Assembly (NCBI GenBank): GCA_964424715.1
Contig: CAYRJW010000006.1
Span: 1-45,327 of the forward strand
Direction of reading: 5' to 3'
DNA length: 45,327 nt
DNA from: JAMHZE01 sp964424715
Lineage (GTDB): Bacteria; Pseudomonadota; Alphaproteobacteria; Rickettsiales; UBA8987
Positions 16,678 through 25,469 of this stretch are shown here, piece by piece. The notes below the pieces were generated by a model that saw nothing but the letters and a program-made list of their open reading frames with translations, was not told the DNA's origin and made no database searches. Position 1 is the stretch's first letter. The number at the start of each line of letters is the position of its first letter. The translations under genes and the position numbers were made by a program.

Positions 16678-17301
16678 CTACTCTCTTTCAATCACTCTTT
16701 TAACCCTATCAAACACCTCCTCTATCCCAATATTGGTCGTGTCTATATATATGGCATCCTGTGCGGGTATCAGGGGGGCTATCTTGCGGCCTTTGTCGCG
16801 GGCGTCGCGGGAGAGTATATCGCGGAGTATATCGGCCTCTTTTATATCGGGTTTTCTCAGGCTTAGTTGCAGGAAACGTCTTTTGGCGCGTATTTCGGCT
16901 TCTGCTGTGATGAAGAATTTGAACTTTGCCTGTGGGCAGACCACCGTGCCGATATCACGGCCATCCAGCACCGCGCCTTTTGGGTTTTTTGCGATGTTCT
17001 GCTGGAAGGCAAGTAATGCCGCCCTAACTCCCGGTATCGCCGAAACCTGTGAGGCGGCCATTCCTACTTCTTCGGTCTCCAGTTCTTCGCTGCTTATTTT
17101 TGAGAGATCGAGGTTCCCGGCTATCTCAGTCGCCAGTCTGGTATCCAGCGGTTCGGCCCCTGGCCTCTTCCTCAATAATTCCCAGCCTACCAGCCGGTAC
17201 AACCTGCCGGTATCCAGATATTCCAGTCCAAAATGCGCCGCTATACGTTTTGCTACCGTACCTTTACCGCTTGCGGCGGGGCCATCTATTGCTATTAACA
17301 T
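16678..17301 (-). CDS. cmk: (d)CMP kinase
   Basis: The 207-residue protein begins MLIAIDGPAASGKGTVAKRIA, with the cytidylate kinase P-loop at residues 7-15. It continues with YLDTGRLYR, VLDGRDIGTVVCP and the RDxRDKGR lid segment (SRDARDKGRKIAPL). It phosphorylates CMP and dCMP with ATP. The length is normal. No good Shine-Dalgarno is visible before ATG 17301, and the upstream sequence holds two 7-base direct repeats. In most proteobacteria rpsA follows directly; here a TPP enzyme gene is inserted. Confidence 0.95.
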   Translation of the reverse strand: MLIAIDGPAASGKGTVAKRIAAHFGLEYLDTGRLYRLVGWELLRKRPGAEPLDTRLATEIAGNLDLSKISSEELETEEVGMAASQVSAIPGVRAALLAFQQNIAKNPKGAVLDGRDIGTVVCPQAKFKFFITAEAEIRAKRRFLQLSLRKPDIKEADILRDILSRDARDKGRKIAPLIPAQDAIYIDTTNIGIEEVFDRVKRVIERE

Positions 17302-17387
17302 TATGATATAAACTTTTTGTTGTCAGTTATCAGTAATTTTTGTTAATCTAGCCTATAAACTAAAAAACTTACAACCAAAATGAATTT

Positions 17388-18038
17388 ATGAAAAAATTAT
17401 CGCTGATAGTTTTATTGCTTGCCGCCAGCCCTTCTGTACAGGCTCAGGATAACTCCAAAAGCCCGACAAAACCTCAGATATTGATCCAGGAAACCCCTCA
17501 AAAACTCCAGGAGCAGGCCATTGCCAATACACCTATACAGGCATCGCAGACCAGAAGGCTTCCTTATGTGCTGAATGCGCAGCCGTTCTTCGGGAATCAG
17601 GTTGTGGTCTCTGTTCCATCAACTTTCATTTCGGCTGATGATGCACTGATAAAAAGCCAGTATCCTGATGCCGATAATCTGCCGAAAGTGGTCCTCACTG
17701 ATAACACCAAACGCCCGCTGCTGGCGCTCAACCTTTCCCGCAACGCCGGTGACAGGGAGGATATAGTCCACTTCTTCCGCGATGTTAAGAATGACATCAG
17801 AACAAAATATCCAACCTCACGATTCCTGAAAACTGATGTCGTCCGCAACCGCACACTTGCCATTATAGAAGTTGTATTACCAAACAAAGATGGTCAGAGC
17901 CTTTATAATATGATGGCATTCCGTTACGTCGGCGAAAAGTTCTTCTTTCTGAACTTCTCCTGCCCTGAGGAAGACATGAACCTGTGGCAGAACACTGCGC
18001 GGGAAATAGCGGAAAATGTGAAGATAAATTCTAACTAA
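17388..18038 (+). CDS. secreted protein of unknown function, possible PsbP/DcrB-like fold
   Basis: The 216-residue protein starts with a clear signal peptide (KKLSLIVLLLAASPSVQA, cleavage expected after about residue 20). A proline- and glutamine-rich linker (20-55) follows, then a globular part of alternating strands. The C-terminal half (FRYVGEKFFFLNFSCPEEDMNLWQNTAREIAENVKI) resembles the PsbP/DcrB (DUF1795) pattern, where a strand F-x-x-x-F-x-C/x-P precedes a final helix. That is inference from pattern only. No lipobox is seen, so it should be a soluble periplasmic protein. It converges with and overlaps the next minus-strand gene by 4 bases. Confidence 0.7.
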   Translation: MKKLSLIVLLLAASPSVQAQDNSKSPTKPQILIQETPQKLQEQAIANTPIQASQTRRLPYVLNAQPFFGNQVVVSVPSTFISADDALIKSQYPDADNLPKVVLTDNTKRPLLALNLSRNAGDREDIVHFFRDVKNDIRTKYPTSRFLKTDVVRNRTLAIIEVVLPNKDGQSLYNMMAFRYVGEKFFFLNFSCPEEDMNLWQNTAREIAENVKINSN

Positions 18039-18790
18039 ACCAGAACGCCGTCTTGTCCGACTGTCTCGCGGACATTGATCTGGAAGCCCTGAATGGCGCT
18101 TAGTTGTGTAGCAAGTTTTTCAAGGTCGGATACTTGAGCGCGGGAAAGTTCGCGGTCTTTGTTTACTTCGATGAATGAATTGAAATCATTTTTAACTTTT
18201 ACCACCTGCGGCTCAGAGGCAGCCTGCTGATCTTGCTCGCTTACGCCAAAGCCGTTGGCCTTATTGATGGATTCAGTTATATTGTTAAGCTTCTGTATCT
18301 GGCCGCCGGTTACCGGGCCATCATCTATCTGTTTCACCAGACGCGGAGCTTCCTGCTGTATCTCGATAAGCTTTTTCGCAGCTATCTTGCCGATGGTGTT
18401 GTCATCAATGCCTATATCGGCGAATTTCTGTTTTATCTGGTTAAGTTTGTTAGATTCACCTTCGGTAAGGTCACGCGATCTGGATATCTGGTTAAGGCCC
18501 CGGAATTCCAGCGCATCCCTTTCAAGGTTGGTATAATTATTTTCTACTTTTACATTCTCATCACCGGTATTTATGGTAGCGCGCAGCACTTCTGCCGCTT
18601 CCGGCGAAAGTTCAACCTTATCGCGATCTTTTTTATCAGTTTCTTTTTGTCCATCCTCTTCCTGAAGAGTGCCGGACTTAATAGAATCGATCAGCGATTG
18701 TGGTTTGTTCACACTTTTCTGGATCCCGCTGTTACCAAGGTTACTCAGCGAGAGTGGATCGGGTTTTGCCTGTATCGGTTCAAATGCCAT
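18035..18790 (-). CDS. hypothetical protein, 251 residues, with a VELSPEA motif
   Basis: I do not recognise this protein. It is hydrophilic, cytoplasmic by composition, rich in Gln, Asn, Asp and Lys, and free of cysteine. A disordered-looking N-terminal 60 residues leads to DKVELSPEAAEVL (about 57-69), a motif that recurs in small flagellar or regulatory proteins, then helical segments to the end. The motif alone does not justify a function, and no flagellar genes are visible in the window. The start at 18790 lacks a strong Shine-Dalgarno. Translation in this frame is uninterrupted for 750 bases with balanced codon use, so the gene is probably real. Confidence 0.65.
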   Translation of the reverse strand: MAFEPIQAKPDPLSLSNLGNSGIQKSVNKPQSLIDSIKSGTLQEEDGQKETDKKDRDKVELSPEAAEVLRATINTGDENVKVENNYTNLERDALEFRGLNQISRSRDLTEGESNKLNQIKQKFADIGIDDNTIGKIAAKKLIEIQQEAPRLVKQIDDGPVTGGQIQKLNNITESINKANGFGVSEQDQQAASEPQVVKVKNDFNSFIEVNKDRELSRAQVSDLEKLATQLSAIQGFQINVRETVGQDGVLV

Positions 18791-18868
18791 ATTAAAATTT
18801 CAATATCATTTTTTTCTTGTCGGACTATTATTATAACATAAAACGCGCATAAAAAGAATGGAAATCAA

Positions 18869-19558
18869 ATGAAAAAAACTGAATCTGAGAACATGTTGTA
18901 TAAAAGAAATAGTGAGTCGTTAAAATCGCAATATATCAAAGGGTTATACGCGCAAGAAGATAGCTCCCTTAAAGCTGTTATACAATCTATAGGTGATAAT
19001 AATTTGCGCCCGATAAATCTGGGAGCGGAAGAAGCTAAATTAGTTCAAATTTTATTAAAATTACACAGAGCAAAAACCGTAGTGGAAGTTGGAACACTGG
19101 TTGGCTACTCTACGATATGGATAGCACGCGGTTTACCGGAGGGCGGAAAAGTTTATAGCTTCGAGCGGGATGAAAAAACTGCGCGAGTAGCAAAAGATAA
19201 TATCGCAAACAGCGATGTCGCGGATAAAATAGAAATTATAATTGGCGATGCCCATGAGATGTTAAAGACCATAGAGTCTAAAGATACTTTCGATGCGATA
19301 TTCATCGATGCCGAAAAAGGTGGTTATTTACGATACTTAGACTGGGCAGAAAATAATATCCGTAAAGACGGGCTAATTCTGGCAGATAATACTTTTATGT
19401 TCGGGCTTACTTATGATGAAACATTACAGAGTGATAGATATAAAAAAGAACTTCCGGTGATGCTGGAATTTAACCGCAGGCTTGCTGACCAAAAAAGATA
19501 TGATGCGGTGATAGTGGCTAACACCGAGGGTTTGAGCGTTGCGATTAAAAAGTTTTAG
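18869..19558 (+). CDS. class I O-methyltransferase (CCoAOMT-like family)
   Basis: The 229-residue protein belongs to the bacterial relatives of caffeoyl-CoA/catechol O-methyltransferases. Motif I is VVEVGTLVGYSTIWIARGL (about 72-90), followed by GKVYSFERDEKTARVAKDNI with the SAM-ribose-binding acid. The metal-binding IFIDAEKGGYLRYLDW segment is near 145-160 and LILADNT near 168-175. These enzymes methylate a hydroxyl using SAM and a divalent metal; the substrate here is unknown. GGAAAT upstream of ATG 18869 is a modest ribosome binding site. It converges with dnaE, 3 bases away. Confidence 0.88.
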   Translation: MKKTESENMLYKRNSESLKSQYIKGLYAQEDSSLKAVIQSIGDNNLRPINLGAEEAKLVQILLKLHRAKTVVEVGTLVGYSTIWIARGLPEGGKVYSFERDEKTARVAKDNIANSDVADKIEIIIGDAHEMLKTIESKDTFDAIFIDAEKGGYLRYLDWAENNIRKDGLILADNTFMFGLTYDETLQSDRYKKELPVMLEFNRRLADQKRYDAVIVANTEGLSVAIKKF

Positions 19559-19561
19559 CTC

Positions 19562-22500
19562 TTACTTCCAAACTACCTTCAGCTCGAACTCGGTTGAGAT
19601 GTTGCTATCAAGTATTTGTGTTGATGTCATTTTATAGTTATCCGGCAATTCCAGTTTTACATTAAAATTATTCGTGGTCTGGATATCTATGCTTACGGGA
19701 AGTATGATATCAGCATCCTCACCATTATCATTTGCCAGAATGGTTTTTATTTTACTTACGGTATCGCCGGCAAGCTGGGTTTCTTTTAATTTTATTTCAA
19801 CTTTGCCGCGCAGTGTTTTTAGATATGCATCTATCCCGATTATCTCCTCGGCGATAAGCCTTATTCCGCCTTCATCCTTGCGGGCTTCTACCAGAACGAC
19901 TATCGGGCGGTTGCCTTCGAGAAGATCGCGCGCAGAGTTTATCAGATCATCGTCGAAAATATTTATCTCTACCATGCCGGTAGGGTCGGAAAGCGAGAAG
20001 AATGCGAAGCGCCTGCCCGCAGTAGCGCGCTGCACAACCCGATTCGGCACGCCTATCAGGAATGTTTTTATTGCGTTAAGGTAGGTTTCTTTTTTGCTCC
20101 AGCTGCCTTCACGGGTCTCTTCTTTTATTGTTATGGGTATCCTGTCCTCAAGATCCTGAATTAAAATGAAGCGGTCTGTAGGCAATATTTTTAATATATT
20201 GGATGCGGGATGGTTATCGAGATAGAAACCTATGGATTCAAACTCTTTCAGTATCTTGTCATTCTCATTCCATTCCTGGATATCTTTTAGTTTTATCTTG
20301 GGATTGGTTACCTCCGCAACGCCGCCGAACAGGCTTTCCTGCGATGATGTTTTTTCCTCGATGATAGCCTGGTTGAATTTTGTGAGCAAAGCAGCCTCTT
20401 CAAACAGCTGCCTGCGGTTGTGATATATACTATCGAACGCACCGCAGCCGGCAAGGCTTTCTATCTGGCGTTTGTTCATCACCGATGCAGGCACGCGAGA
20501 GACAAAATCATCAATATCCTTGAATGGGCCGTTTGCTTCACGCTCTTTCTGCATTTCCAGCATCGCGGCATCACCAACATTTTTGAGCGCCCCGATAGCG
20601 TAGCGAATAGCCTTCGTTCCATCAGCAAGTTTTTCAACTTTAAAATGTGAGTCAGACTTATTTATATCCGGCGGCAATATCTGTATGCCCATCTTGCGAG
20701 ATTCCTCGCGGAACATTAATAGTTTATCAGTATTGGTAAGCTCCTGATTCATGCACGAACATAAGAATTCCGCCGGAAAATTCGCTTTCAGATATGCCGT
20801 TTGATAACCGATGACCGCATATGCCGCCGCATGGGATTTGTTAAAACCATAGCCTGCAAACTTCGCAACGAGATCAAAAATATCCTCGGCCTTTTGTTTA
20901 TCTATCTTTTTCTCAACCGCACCGGCGACGAACTTTCCGCGCTGGTCATCCATTTCGGATTTTATCTTTTTACCCATCGCACGGCGTAACAGATCAGCGC
21001 CGCCTAGCGAATAACCGCCAAGTATCTGCGCTATCTGCATTACCTGTTCCTGATAAATTATAACTCCATAGGTCTCTTTCAGCACCGCCTGAAGTGACGG
21101 GTGAAGGTAATCAGGTTTTTTCTTACCAAGTTTACATGCGATGTAACTTGGGATATTTTCCATCGGGCCGGGACGGTATAGCGAAATAAGTGCGATGATA
21201 TCTTCAATGGAATCGAGGCGCATCTTGCGCATGGAATCTCTCATACCCGCGGACTCCATCTGGAACACGCCGATACCCTTACCTTCTGCAAGCATTTTGA
21301 AAGTGGGTGCGTCATCGTAGGTAACGGTATCTATGTCGATCTTTATTCCCTCATTCGCGGCGACCATCTCAACAGTTTTTTGGATGAGGGTCAAAGTTTT
21401 CAATCCAAGGAAATCGAATTTCACCAGCCCGGCGGCTTCGCAGTATTTCATAGAATATTGCGTGGTAGGGATGCTGGCACGGTTATCGGAATATAGCGGC
21501 ACTATCTCGGAAAGTGAATCTGAGCCTATCACAACACCTGCAGCGTGGGTGGATGCATGGCGGTGCATGCCTTCAAGTTTCAAACCGATATCAAGAAGCT
21601 GCGCTATCACCTCATCGCTTTTGCGCTCACGCTGAAGTTCAGGGTCCATTGCGATGGCCTTATCGAGCGTGATGGGATCTATCGGGTTGAACGGGATCAT
21701 CTTACATATCCTATCCACTTTGAAATATGGTATCTGCATCACCCTTCCTACATCGCGCAGAACGGCGCGGGCCTGTAGTTTTCCGAAGGTGATTATTTGT
21801 GCGACCTTATCATTGCCGTATTTTTTCTGGACATAATCTATCACTTCGCTGCGACGCTCCTGACAGAAATCGATATCGAAATCCGGCATGGAAACACGTT
21901 CCGGATTCAGGAAGCGTTCAAATAGTAATCCGAAACGCAGCGGATCGAGATTTGTAATTTCCATCGCCCACGCGACCACTGAACCAGCGCCGGAGCCCCT
22001 GCCCGGACCTACCGGGATATTGCTGGCTTTCGCCCAGCGGATGAAATCTGATACGATAAGAAAATAACCCTGAAAACCCATTTCGCAGATAACGCGAACT
22101 TCATATTCCAGACGATCGAAATATGGTTTCATCGATTCTTTTATGCGGTTATCATCTTCCGCGATGCCAAGGCGCTTGCACAGACCCTTGAATGATACAT
22201 CCCATATCTCTTCATCATCACCACGGCCGCCGAGGGTCGGGAATTTTGGAAGCATCGGCTTTCTTTCCTGCGCCATGTATGAGCAGCGAAGTGCGATGTT
22301 AACAGTATTCTCCAGCGCTTCAGGGATATCGGCGAAAAGCTCCGCCATTTCCTGCTGGGATTTGAAATAATGCTGTGCCGAGAATTTTTTGCGGTTCTCA
22401 TCGGCCTGGAAAGCGCCGGCGGCGATACACATTAAAATATCCTGCGCCTCGTGCATCTCTTCGGTATCGAACAGAACATTATTGGTTGCTACCAGCGGGA

Positions 22501-23107
22501 TATTATTTTTCTCAGCCAGTTCCAGCAATACAAGTTCGGTTGAGGCTTGCTTCTCCTGTTCAACGCGGTTCAACTCTATATATAGTCTGTCGCGGTAGAT
22601 ATCTTTGAACTCAGCAAGTATTTTCTGGGCCGCATCTATCTGGTTAGCGCGGATGAGAGTATCAAGAACACCGTTATGCCCACCCGTAAGGCAGATTATG
22701 CCTTCGCTGTGCTTCTTAAGGTTTTCAATATCTATGGATGGTTTCGTATGGTCCTGCCCGTTCAGGAAAGAATCGGAGGATATCTGTAAAAGATTTTTAT
22801 AACCGGTCTCATTCTGTGCCAGCAATATTAATTTTGAATGGTTCGCATTCTGCTTTTCTGTGCCTGTGGCGAAATTCGCCTCTATCCCCGGAATGGACTG
22901 CACACCGTATTTTTTGCAGTATATTGCCACTTCCAGCAGGCCGAAGAGATTGCCGGAATCAGTGACGGCTACGGCAGGCATATCATTCTTGGCGCATATA
23001 GGCCCGATCTGCTCCGGCAATATCGCACCCTCGGAAAGTGAATATGAGGTGTGCACCCGAAGATGCACGAATTTCGGATAAGGTATCGTTTTTATTTCAT
23101 CAGCCAT
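19562..23107 (-). CDS. dnaE: DNA polymerase III subunit alpha
   Basis: The 1181-residue replicative polymerase has all expected parts. A PHP domain opens with FVHLRVHTSYSLSEGAI, and the C-family polymerase palm carries the catalytic PDFDIDF aspartates within RVSMPDFDIDFCQERR. The PGRGSGAGS loop, the GxGFNKSHAAAYA finger motif (YGFNKSHAAAYAVIGYQ), a helix-hairpin-helix region and a C-terminal OB domain (RRFAFFSLSDPTGMVEINIF) are present. It elongates DNA and relies on a separate epsilon subunit for proofreading. No strong Shine-Dalgarno is seen before ATG 23107. Divergent small genes start 45 bases away. Confidence 0.97.
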   Translation of the reverse strand: MADEIKTIPYPKFVHLRVHTSYSLSEGAILPEQIGPICAKNDMPAVAVTDSGNLFGLLEVAIYCKKYGVQSIPGIEANFATGTEKQNANHSKLILLAQNETGYKNLLQISSDSFLNGQDHTKPSIDIENLKKHSEGIICLTGGHNGVLDTLIRANQIDAAQKILAEFKDIYRDRLYIELNRVEQEKQASTELVLLELAEKNNIPLVATNNVLFDTEEMHEAQDILMCIAAGAFQADENRKKFSAQHYFKSQQEMAELFADIPEALENTVNIALRCSYMAQERKPMLPKFPTLGGRGDDEEIWDVSFKGLCKRLGIAEDDNRIKESMKPYFDRLEYEVRVICEMGFQGYFLIVSDFIRWAKASNIPVGPGRGSGAGSVVAWAMEITNLDPLRFGLLFERFLNPERVSMPDFDIDFCQERRSEVIDYVQKKYGNDKVAQIITFGKLQARAVLRDVGRVMQIPYFKVDRICKMIPFNPIDPITLDKAIAMDPELQRERKSDEVIAQLLDIGLKLEGMHRHASTHAAGVVIGSDSLSEIVPLYSDNRASIPTTQYSMKYCEAAGLVKFDFLGLKTLTLIQKTVEMVAANEGIKIDIDTVTYDDAPTFKMLAEGKGIGVFQMESAGMRDSMRKMRLDSIEDIIALISLYRPGPMENIPSYIACKLGKKKPDYLHPSLQAVLKETYGVIIYQEQVMQIAQILGGYSLGGADLLRRAMGKKIKSEMDDQRGKFVAGAVEKKIDKQKAEDIFDLVAKFAGYGFNKSHAAAYAVIGYQTAYLKANFPAEFLCSCMNQELTNTDKLLMFREESRKMGIQILPPDINKSDSHFKVEKLADGTKAIRYAIGALKNVGDAAMLEMQKEREANGPFKDIDDFVSRVPASVMNKRQIESLAGCGAFDSIYHNRRQLFEEAALLTKFNQAIIEEKTSSQESLFGGVAEVTNPKIKLKDIQEWNENDKILKEFESIGFYLDNHPASNILKILPTDRFILIQDLEDRIPITIKEETREGSWSKKETYLNAIKTFLIGVPNRVVQRATAGRRFAFFSLSDPTGMVEINIFDDDLINSARDLLEGNRPIVVLVEARKDEGGIRLIAEEIIGIDAYLKTLRGKVEIKLKETQLAGDTVSKIKTILANDNGEDADIILPVSIDIQTTNNFNVKLELPDNYKMTSTQILDSNISTEFELKVVWK

Positions 23108-23151
23108 TTTTTAACTTTAAAGACTCATATAAAAACTGTAAATATCTAATT

Positions 23152-23517
23152 ATGAAAATATTCAGTAAAAAGATCATAGAAGTTGCTGAAAGCGCCAGAG
23201 AACTTATAGAAAAGATATTGCGCTGGCGCAGAATGGAACTGGACAGGCTGATGCATGTAAAATACGAACCGCATAAGGCAAGTTCCCGTAGCCAGTTTGA
23301 TGCGATAATGGCCGATGTGAATGAGGATCACGAAAAAGTGACCGAAATGCTTAAGATACAGGCGCTGGCGGAATCTATCTCAGAAAACAATCTGGTGGCA
23401 GGACTGGATGCGATAGACCTTAACTACGATGAAAAAGCCAGAGTTGAACACAAGAAAGAATTAAAAAGACAGAAGGAAATGCAAAACTTCATGGAAATCA
23501 ATAAGGGCAAAAGATAA
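23152..23517 (+). CDS. hypothetical helical protein, 121 residues
   Basis: I do not recognise this protein. It is highly charged and almost entirely helical by composition (KIFSKKIIEVAESARELIEKILRW at the start, then Lys/Glu-rich heptads), with no cysteines and no membrane segment, and its last 25 residues are strongly basic. The open frame begins at 23038 inside dnaE on the other strand; ATG 23152 is the first start outside dnaE. It ends 4 bases before the PfkB gene, suggesting coupling. A role with the kinase is possible but nothing in the sequence shows it. Confidence 0.6.
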   Translation: MKIFSKKIIEVAESARELIEKILRWRRMELDRLMHVKYEPHKASSRSQFDAIMADVNEDHEKVTEMLKIQALAESISENNLVAGLDAIDLNYDEKARVEHKKELKRQKEMQNFMEINKGKR

Positions 23518-23521
23518 TCTC

Positions 23522-24667
23522 ATGTCCCAGATATTCGGCGCTATAGATACACCTTCCATCGACCATGTGATCCCTAACTGGGATATAATTAAAGACAGGA
23601 TGAAAGACCCTGAGAAGCTGAAAAAAGCCGAAGTGATATATGATGAGATAATCTCCAGCTTAGGCAAAAGAAATATCCCCGGCAGTAAATTTACACTGGA
23701 TGAACAGACAGCCGGAAAATGCAAAGGCCTCTTACTTGAACTGGAAAAAATATTTGCCGGTACGGATATAAAGATACAGACCGCAGGCGGCACCGGTTAC
23801 AGGAAGTTATTTTACACAAAACTGATATTACAGGAACAGGCAGAAGCAAAATTATTCGGCGCTACTGGTAATGACAAAGAAGGCGACAAACTTAAGAATA
23901 TAATTGCAAAGAATAATATAGAGCTTGTAGATAATGGCGAATCGCTGCTACATACAAGAGAAGCATTGCTAATAACACCAAAGAATTCAAAAGACAGGAT
24001 AGGTGCAAAATTCCCTTACACAGAAGCCAGGTTCTTCCATGATGAGAAAAAACTTCTGGAATATGCAAAAAGCTGTGATTGTTTCTATCTTGAATCATCA
24101 CTGATAAAATTCCTCGGCAAGGAAAATTTCATAAATTTCTGCAGGGACCTGAGCGCAAATAATGTAAAAATTATTTTCGCGCCACCTACTGACAGATCAT
24201 TCTTCATCGATATTAAAACCGGCGCTCCGCTTACCGAAAATATCGCTGCATTCCGCGCCGCTGCTAAATATGCATCCATAATAACCATGAACGAACTTGA
24301 GGCTATCTGGTTCATTGGTGATATTAATTTTTATAAAAAGATAACCGGACGTAATGACCCAAATCTTGCAAAAGCGGTAAATGCAATAAAAAAGCTTTTG
24401 AAGGGTTACGACAATAAAATGGTACTGATAACTGTCGGCGAACATGGAATGATAGGCATCACAAAAGATCTCATAATTGAAAGAGATGCGCTAAAGATAG
24501 AAAAGATAATCAATACTGTAGGCGCAGGCGATTCCGCAGCGGCAGCGGTAACCAGCGTTCTATGCAGGTGTAACGATATTTTTACGAAAGAATCTGCAGA
24601 GAAGGCTTTACAAAAAGCCTGCGAGATATCCAGCTATGTAATTCAGAACCAGCCCGCAGCAAACTAA
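23522..24667 (+). CDS. PfkB/ribokinase-family carbohydrate or nucleoside kinase
   Basis: The 381-residue protein has the PfkB layout. A substrate-side TAGGTGYRKLF loop is near residues 87-97, GATGNDKEGDKL near 113-124, and the C-terminal signature NTVGAGDSAAAAV (about 337-349) contains the catalytic aspartate and anion hole. The family transfers phosphate from ATP to a hydroxymethyl group of sugars or nucleosides. An unusual feature is the first 85 residues, which carry an extra helical segment before the first glycine loop, so the substrate pocket may differ from adenosine kinase or ribokinase. Its 3' end overlaps the convergent thiD by 4 bases. Confidence 0.82.
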   Translation: MSQIFGAIDTPSIDHVIPNWDIIKDRMKDPEKLKKAEVIYDEIISSLGKRNIPGSKFTLDEQTAGKCKGLLLELEKIFAGTDIKIQTAGGTGYRKLFYTKLILQEQAEAKLFGATGNDKEGDKLKNIIAKNNIELVDNGESLLHTREALLITPKNSKDRIGAKFPYTEARFFHDEKKLLEYAKSCDCFYLESSLIKFLGKENFINFCRDLSANNVKIIFAPPTDRSFFIDIKTGAPLTENIAAFRAAAKYASIITMNELEAIWFIGDINFYKKITGRNDPNLAKAVNAIKKLLKGYDNKMVLITVGEHGMIGITKDLIIERDALKIEKIINTVGAGDSAAAAVTSVLCRCNDIFTKESAEKALQKACEISSYVIQNQPAAN

Positions 24668-25464
24668 TTATTTTCCCAGAAATGATCCACCGGCGAATGC
24701 CCCTTTCCTATCTTTTTTGAATTCTTTATCGCGCCCTGTAAATATTCATGAGCATTCTTAACCGCCTTCTCTAGCACATCGCCAACCGCAAGCCTTGCTG
24801 CAATAGCGCTGGCATAAGTACAACCGGTGCCGTGGGTGTTCTTTGTTCTTATTCTTTTTGCCTTGTACTTCGTACTTCGTATTTCGTGCTTTGAAATTTT
24901 ATGAACCAGAACATCAACCAACTCTGCACCTTTCAGATGGCCGCCTTTCAGTAACACAGCGTTACATCCATAATCTGCGATCATCTTCCGCGCGGCTTTT
25001 TCCATATCCTTTTCATTTTTTATTTTTAGGCCGGAAATAACTTCCGCCTCCGGAATGTTCGGAGTTATCAGGAATGCTTTTGGGATAAGCTTTGTTTTAA
25101 GTGCATTTATCGCATCATCTTTTATGAGTTTCGCGCCGCCTTTGGCCACCATTACCGGGTCCAGCACTAATGGTATCTTATGTTTGCCTATTATTTTTGC
25201 GATAAGTTCTATTATTTTTTTTGAACTGAGCATCCCGGTTTTTATTACATCAGCACCAATATCAGAAAGGACCGAGTTTATCTGCGCCTCAATAATATCA
25301 ACTGGCAGATCGAATATTTTCTGTACACCAAGCGTATTCTGCGCGGTGATGGAGGTTATGGCAGTTGCGGCATATGCGCCGTTCGCGGCGATGGATTTTA
25401 TATCGGCCTGTATCCCGGCACCGCCGCCGGAATCAGAGCCTGCGATAACAAGTATCTTTTTCAT
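24664..25464 (-). CDS. thiD: hydroxymethylpyrimidine/phosphomethylpyrimidine kinase
   Basis: ThiD phosphorylates HMP and HMP-P to HMP-PP for thiamine synthesis. The 266-residue protein has the expected start ILVIAGSDSGGGAGIQADIK, AITSITAQNT, DPVMVAKGG and the catalytic THGTGCTYASAIAA loop. Just before that loop is a basic insertion (SKHEIRSTKYKAKRIRTK, about residues 192-209) encoded by a 7-bp tandem array. The TPP-dependent enzyme elsewhere in the window would use the product of this pathway, but that is not a specific link. No TPP riboswitch is visible; the gene lies 5 bases after the TIGR03032 gene on the same strand. Confidence 0.93.
   Translation of the reverse strand: MKKILVIAGSDSGGGAGIQADIKSIAANGAYAATAITSITAQNTLGVQKIFDLPVDIIEAQINSVLSDIGADVIKTGMLSSKKIIELIAKIIGKHKIPLVLDPVMVAKGGAKLIKDDAINALKTKLIPKAFLITPNIPEAEVISGLKIKNEKDMEKAARKMIADYGCNAVLLKGGHLKGAELVDVLVHKISKHEIRSTKYKAKRIRTKNTHGTGCTYASAIAARLAVGDVLEKAVKNAHEYLQGAIKNSKKIGKGHSPVDHFWENN
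24865..24892. repeat. four 7-bp tandem units inside thiD
   Basis: On the plus strand GTACTTC, GTACTTC, GTATTTC and GTGCTTT lie head to tail. On the coding (minus) strand they encode part of a basic insertion just upstream of the ThiD anion-hole loop. The reading frame is kept, and since 28 is not a multiple of three the flanks must have compensated. Confidence 0.75.
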
Positions 25465-25469
25465 GATAT

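Noticed and set aside
24843..24900. Short repeats read as a CRISPR array
   Set aside because: Units of 7-9 bases directly abut each other with no spacers, and no cas gene is present in the window.
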